NCBI GenBank assembly: GCA_028673005.1
Contig: CM054113.1
Coordinates: 169,987,337 to 170,051,336 of the forward strand
Direction of reading: 5' to 3'
DNA length: 64,000 nt
Origin: Tanypteryx hageni
Taxonomy: Eukaryota; Arthropoda; Insecta; Odonata; Petaluridae
Below are positions 58,440 to 64,000 of the stretch, piece by piece (the first letter of the stretch is position 1; each line of letters begins with the position of its first letter). A program made the translations under genes and the position numbers. The notes beneath the pieces are model-generated. The model was not told the origin of the DNA. It did not search any database and was given only the letters and a program-made list of their open reading frames with translations.

Positions 58440-59100
58440 CTGTTAGGGAGGAGGGCAGGGAATGGGAGAGGAGTGAGAGAGAGAGTGAGACACAGAGAGA
58501 GAGGTTAATAGCATTGCCTTCGGCGTTTATTTGGAGGACATTAATCACCATCATTCAAAACGTCACCACCCTAACTCCGACCCCACCACGCCTCCTTTCT
58601 CCTCTCTCTCTCCTTTCACCTCCCTCCCGCAAAACTCAAACCTAGTCTTCCCTCCCACTCCCCTCGAAAGTCTCCGCTAAAGCTGGGAATGATGGAAGCT
58701 GTAACCAAACTAACCAGCCAGCCGACCAACCAGCAAACCTCTTCTCCCCTCCATCTCTCCGTTCCAAATGGGGTTTGAGTTGGTTGTGTGTGCGGGGGAG
58801 GTTAGGGGACGGTGGCGGTGGAGTAGGATGGGGTGGGGAGGAGGGAAGGAGGTCGGTTGGATGGGATGGATTATGAGAGAGTTTAGTCGTGAAAGGAATG
58901 GGATGGGACGGTTTTGGAGTGAAGCGACGGATGGAGATATGGCGGAAGAGGAGGGGGAAGGGATGGAGATGAGGCGGGGGCGGAATCACCTCGTCCGCCG
59001 ACGAATGACGTATCTCTCCCGTTCATCCCTTCACCGAAACCTAACGATTGACAGAGCGGCAGTACGGAACAATTCCTACGACATTTCTCTCTCTCTTGGT
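58440..59100. other. GA-rich, CT-rich and GGTGG-rich low-complexity DNA
   Basis: Strand composition switches: purine at 58,440-58,500, pyrimidine at 58,580-58,680, G-rich at 58,785-58,980. The overlapping frames are artefacts. Confidence 0.6.
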
Positions 59101-59109
59101 CGAGATCCA

Positions 59110-59995
59110 TGAAATGAAAACGGAAATTTTTTTTCCTGGCGAGTCATTTATATGAAAAATACATAGAATACCTCTATACGGTGAAACGTTGTGAATAGCA
59201 TCTAAAATTCTGATATGTAATGTTCCAAGACATGCACCAAAACGAAAATTTCCGAATCGTACCTAGAAAAATTGAGTGTGGCGGTATTGGGGAGCATGGG
59301 ATATAGCCTCCAGTTTTACCGTAATTAAAAATCAAAATGAGTAAGCATGCTGTATACATATTCATGAAAGAATTACAAATTGCACTGGGCTCTTTTTATG
59401 GATGAATTATTAAAATATTGTCAAAGGTGCACTTTTATAGAATCAGCTTCCCGTGAATTACCACTGATTACGGCTGCTTTTCAACCGAAATGAGCGTTTG
59501 AATTTTGGAAACTTTTGGAGAAACTTAATTTTTCAATGCCATGTATGTATTTAGTTTGAAAGTAGTGAATTTTCTAACAAATTGGCCCCTGTAGCGGGGA
59601 AAATGTGATTCCCAGAAAATTCTTCTACTTAAACTACGTGTCTAAAATTTTTTAAGAACACAGGCATAAAGATAGGCCAAACGAATGACACGGTGATAAG
59701 TGATTACATATCTATAGCAATTTTTTTCATAACAACGAACCATCCAGAAGATAGGAATAAATATATCTATGTAATGAAGATAATAAATGCCTTCGCCTTC
59801 ATTTTCATTTCACCTCCTCTCTATAACTTCCTCTCCCACTCTCTCCACGACTTTATTTATATTTTCCGACAATCGAGGCTGTAAAATGCGAGGTTATGAC
59901 GATAATATGAGCTCTATCGTCGTTATTACGTGGGAGTTTCTCATTCTGTCCCCCTTTCTGCCCCATCGGTTGATTAAAGGTGGGTGAAACGGAAA
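59110..59995. other. AT-rich unique DNA, no gene seen
   Basis: No recognised feature. Confidence 0.5.
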
Positions 59996-60240
59996 TCAGG
60001 AGAAGGGGAGAATTGAGTGGGATATAGGACGAAGGGCGGGGGAGCAGTCTGAGAGAGATGGAGAGCGGACGATGCGAAGGGAGAGAAAAAAAGCAGGGGC
60101 GGTGATAATATCAGCGTGTGCGCGGCTTCGTTTACATAATGGAGTGAGAGAGGAAGGAGCAGAACATAGTGGGTTTGAGATGTGTGGGGAGGGAGGAGGA
60201 GGGGGGAAGGGCAAGGGTGGTGTGGCATGGATGTGTTCCG
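59996..60240. repeat. purine-rich tract
   Basis: GGAGAAGGGGAGAAT to GGGAGGAGGAGGGGGGAAGG. Low complexity. Confidence 0.7.
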
Positions 60241-60859
60241 GCGGATGAACGGAAACTGCGAGCAATTTGAAAGTCACTTATGCCGCATTTTATTTACGGT
60301 GTGTACGTACAGTGTGTGTGCGTTTGTGCGCGCTTGAAAAAAAATTAAATCCAGCATTGTTTCGCTCGGTTCTCATGGTTGGAAATGCGAGATGTAGCAA
60401 AACTTGCTTATGAAATGAGCACTTTATCGCATGTTATTCAATGAAAATTGCAAATCATGCAAAAATTGGACGGGGCAAACGCGGGACATTCCTTTAAAAC
60501 GAGAATCTACACACATGCACATGAACCTTGATTACTCGAACATTTAAAATTTTGGTTATCGATAGGACCAAGCAGAAAACTTTCCCATTCTTATTTATAT
60601 AAATTATAAAGAAGTCTAACTCGAAGTCGCGATAACTAAACATTTTTCTGGAGTAAATTTGTTATATACATGCATACTTACATATACATAAACACACCTT
60701 CTCACAGAGAAATAAAATATAACAATTGAACGAGAAAATACTGACATTTGTTATTAACTGACAGTAGCGCATAGCAACCAACCTAAGAGTGTTGCCATGC
60801 TATACATAAAAAATCATCACGAACAGAAAATATAAAAAAGAAAATTTTCTCGTTTTAAT

Positions 60860-62320
60860 TCTTGTATATCTTATCCCCAATGAAAACGGGCTTTTGTTAC
60901 ACTTTGTGTATATATGTGCAAGTAAATAAATTTGCTTGAGAATAACAACCAGCGTAACGAGTCTTTCTGAAATATCAGCGCAAATCGTCGTTACGTGAAT
61001 AAAAAAGGTAATAACCTGTTATCCTTTGGTGCGAGCTTAAGCATAAATAACTCTATCGGGCCATTAAAAGGGTGTTAACGAGCGATTTTTCATCTCGGGA
61101 CGTTTATTATTTTTTTTTAATGTTCGATTGCGGAGGATGGGGAAGCAGATAAAAAAAACCCTCAGGCACAGTTTCGAAGGGATGGTCGTAAAAAATGAAA
61201 AATTAATTTTACCGCGCGCGTGCATTCGCTGGAAAAATGTAAAGTGACATTTTACGAATTGCGGCAGCCCATTATTACGGAGATTTGGCGGTTGGCAAAA
61301 AATAATTAAATCGCAATGAGATTATCTTGCGTTTTTCTATTTTGCTGGTCACACAAATGAAAAACGAACGCATGGTGAATTGGGACGTAATTTCGCAAAC
61401 TTTTAATCAAAATGCTCGTTAAAGATGAAATGGATAGTTTGCGGTAGTTAAAATGTTGACAGCATTAAAAATAAAGTTTTAAACTTTTATTGGTAATTAT
61501 TAACTTTTTATTGTATACGTTAGCTTAGAAATAAAGATTCTTACCGGTGAGCTAATTCTTCATTGAATATGTTAATATTTTATCTAAATGACGTAATGTT
61601 CGCTGATACAGATTCGGCTTGTTAATATAATTAGATCGGCCATGTTATTTGCTTTTTTATGGATCTGTAACTACTCTTAGGAACTTATGATCGGAATTAT
61701 TTTTGATTATAATATGCAATTCATATATTACGAAAAACGGAATACAAATATAAAATTCTGGCGGAAAATTATCATCCTGAGATAAAGAATAAATGTTTGG
61801 ATATTCAAATGACTTGAGTAATAATAAATTGAGAAATTTCCTAAAATAAATAAAGCTGTTAATAATTTAGATTTACTTTCCATATAAATTAATCAACTTT
61901 TAACTCCATAATATTATATATTCGCAACGAACGTATTTTTTACTCGCGCAATTCCAAGCCATCCGCGGTAGATAACTGCATACACTGAATCTTTCCGCTT
62001 GTCGCATACAGTTGCCATGGGATCGCAGATACGCCAAGTGCTTCGAGACACATTTCCAAATGACCGTTCAGATTTCACGGTCCGCATCATTCACGTTTTT
62101 GCCATCGAAACCGACGCGATCCATGGAAACGAGCGGGAATATCGGGCGGATTTAAGAGTGGCCTTAAATTCCTATTAATGGTATTTACGCGAGTGAGTTG
62201 AGAAAGTAAAATATTGCGTGAAAATTGTTCTTTGGTTTCGACTTTTCAAGGGATTATTTATTCAAATTTGAGAATACCAGCGCTTTAATTAAAGAGAATG
62301 AGAAGTCCTAATAGAGAGAG
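60860..62320. other. complex unique AT-rich DNA, possible conserved non-coding block
   Basis: About 1.4 kb without transposon ends or simple repeats. It has several TAATTA-type and TTTATTA homeodomain-like cores (for example around 61,265-61,310) and GCCATGGG and GCCATCGA phrases near 62,013 and 62,101. A (GA)n run lies at 62,312-62,330. No open frame. Conservation is a guess and needs alignment. Confidence 0.3.
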
Positions 62321-62639
62321 AGAGAGAGAGATTAAATGATGGATGGTAAATTTGGAGGCTTAGCCGTTTATAGTTTCCAGTACGAATAAAATTAAAAGTT
62401 AAGAAGAGCAACATTATCGCGACAAAAGACAATTTTAAAGCTTTCCCGTATCGCAATCTACGAACTTATGACAGTGGAATGCAGCATGACTTAGAAACAT
62501 CAAGAAAAGAGAGAGGCAGAATAAAAGGCAACACCTTTTCCTCTCTGCCAATTTATGAGAAAAGACTTGTACACTAAAAATAAGCATAACTCAGAACTTC
62601 AACATATTTCGGCATAAATAAACAGTAGAATCAGCTACC

Positions 62640-62860
62640 CAAAAAATGGGGAGAATGAAAGAAAGGAGAAAGAGAAAATGGATTGAGGAAGAGGAGAGAA
62701 AGGCGAAGGCAGAAATAGGAGAGAGAAAAGAAAATAAGTCTTAATAGGAGAGGGAAAAGAGAATATGGTTAGAAAGAAGAGGTAGACAGAAAGAGAGGAG
62801 AGAGATGAGAGAGAAGAAATAAGGGAGACATGATGGATAGAAGAAGGAACTGTAAGGGCC
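62640..62860. repeat. polypurine tract
   Basis: GAGAAAGAGAAAATGG-type plus strand; the minus-strand Ser/Leu/Phe frame is its shadow. Confidence 0.8.
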
Positions 62861-63059
62861 TTCATTTGGTAGTACTCCAGCTTAAAAACTCGACAAGAGT
62901 AACTTTTACAACACCACAATTTTTATTTAGAAAACTCACGATCTGGGTTTAGATGCTTACCATCATCAGTTGACTAAGGGGACAAAAACACGCTATAATG
63001 ACGGTGACAGTCGCAGATGGTGCAGCCTTATTTTCTTTGGCAGTCTTAGCTACAGTATT

Positions 63060-63460
63060 GCCAACAAATTCCTCAAAGACCGTTACAAAATTGCTTTTAA
63101 ATCGTCCGTTAAACTGAAGAATTTATTGGTTCACTGTTAAGGACGGTGTAGACAAAATGGACAGAAGTGGAGTGTATAAACCTTTTTGTGAAGACTGTAA
63201 TGGTGTTTACGTTGGACAGACTGGGAGGAAATTCAACATTAGGCGCAAAGAACATTTGAGCCTTCCAGAATAACTCAAGCTCCAACTTCCACTTTGCCAA
63301 GCATTTGACCTTTTGTAAATGTAGTAGTAGTTTTAATATGAAGAATTTGTCGCTTTGCCGGAAAAATACTCAAACTTAACGCTTCAGAGCAATTAGAAAT
63401 TGTAAAATATAACAAAGATAAAAACGCAACGGTGTCAAATGTGTTTTTGTATCTATAATG
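63060..63460 (+). pseudogene. Penelope-like element, GIY-YIG endonuclease remnant
   Basis: Plus-strand pieces line up with the C-terminus of Penelope-like proteins. FLKDRYKIAFKSSVKLK (from about 63,070) is pre-endonuclease linker. After a frameshift, 63,118-63,273 reads …DKMDRSGVYKPFCEDC, then NGVYVGQTGRKFNIRRKEHL. This is the GIY-YIG core, with GVY and YVG as the name-giving residues, the two linker cysteines and the catalytic Arg. After another frameshift comes NFHFAKHLTF, then NASEQLEIVKYNKDKN. The reverse-transcriptase part is absent. The remnant is dead. CTGATGATGGTAAGC on the opposite strand at about 62,955-62,975 resembles a Penelope terminal motif. Confidence 0.75.
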
Positions 63461-63631
63461 CAGGTTTGGTGGAGCCAGTCGTTACCGGCTTCCTTAATCA
63501 GCTTACCAGCAAAGCTATAAAGCTGTCATTAGCAATTACTCAATAATTTACGTTTTGCCCATCGGCAAGTGTTAAGCAGCGAGGCAGGCTGTGAAGCCGT
63601 TCTCAGTTGCCTAAGTCATCTGCAGTCATAA

Positions 63632-63745
63632 GAGAAGGGAGGAGAGAAACCCAGTGCCGGCATTAGCCTACTCTTACGAAATACACCAGGGGGGCCAACT
63701 GCTTAACGTCCCTTCCGAAGGACGGAGTGTCGATTTGTGCGATCT
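63632..63745 (-). repeat. SINE body fragment
   Basis: Minus-strand text GAAGGGACGTTAAGCAGTTG and AGTAGGCTAATGCCGGCACT, then GGGTTTCTCTCCTCC, matches the body of the SINE at 8513-8803. The tRNA-like head is not recognisable here. Confidence 0.7.
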
Positions 63746-64000
63746 TCTCAATATTTCTCGTTGTCTCATTGCCCTTACTCCCTTCCCCTCCCCCTTTCGC
63801 ACACGCTCACGGGAAAGGCGAGAAGAAGGGGTCTTAAAAATCACACTCTCGCAAGTCCGCAAAAAACCCTCCGGTAACAACCATTCTCCGGCCATCATAT
63901 TACCAACGGATTAAGGTCCATTTTGAAATCGATTTGGCAAAGAGATGAAAGGGGAAGGAAACAAGGGAAGTCGAAGGATGCGTTGGGGTGGATGGATTCA
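63746..64000. other. window edge, no gene seen
   Basis: CT-rich then purine-rich sequence; the open frames on both strands lack any family motif. Confidence 0.4.

Noticed and set aside
58137..58446. Three overlapping Arg/Glu/Gly-rich frames
   Set aside because: They come from the 26-bp purine minisatellite, which is open in all frames.

Overview
The window is nuclear DNA of a eukaryote, AT-rich overall. The best guess is an arthropod, probably a hexapod. Three things point that way. The repeat fauna includes an RTE-clade LINE, a Jockey-clade LINE, a Penelope-like element, hAT and pogo/Tigger DNA transposons, Helitrons and tRNA-derived SINEs. The tRNA-Thr is of the CGT type. Long GA/CT tracts and (TA)n microsatellites are spread throughout. 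Species cannot be told from the sequence. No intact host protein-coding gene was found. Almost every long open frame is low-complexity translation (IYIYIY from TA repeats; Ser/Leu/Pro/Phe-rich or Arg/Glu/Gly-rich from CT/GA tracts) or a transposon remnant.

Region 0-11.5 kb is a transposon graveyard. A 1.5 kb Helitron copy (502-2027, minus) is followed by two tandem tRNA-like SINE units. Next comes a decayed RTE LINE whose 5' endonuclease part (2417-4010) and 3' reverse-transcriptase part (8240-8495) flank three insertions: a GTF2IRD2-like hAT (4042-6093) and two nested pogo/Tigger elements (6110-8227, with 6977-8122 inside). A minus-strand SINE and a rearranged Helitron array with three successive 3' ends (8805-11397) follow, ending in a (TA)n tract.

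Region 11.5-40 kb holds small hAT MITEs, two of them side by side with a shared 8-bp target duplication. It also holds five minus-strand tRNA-Thr-like loci: one looks intact, four are decayed, and all keep a downstream T-run terminator. A Jockey remnant, a long fold-back element and a second full copy of the 502-2027 Helitron are also here.

Region 15.7-62 kb is mostly non-coding DNA in which kilobase blocks of one-strand polypurine or polypyrimidine alternate with unique AT-rich sequence. Some unique blocks carry CTCF-like AGATGGCGC motifs and GCCAT/GAGAG combinations, so this may be the regulatory landscape of a gene outside the window (inference). The right end has a Penelope-like GIY-YIG remnant and another SINE fragment. 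No previously undescribed gene system was found. The most interesting features are the nested and tandem transposon structures and the tRNA-Thr series.
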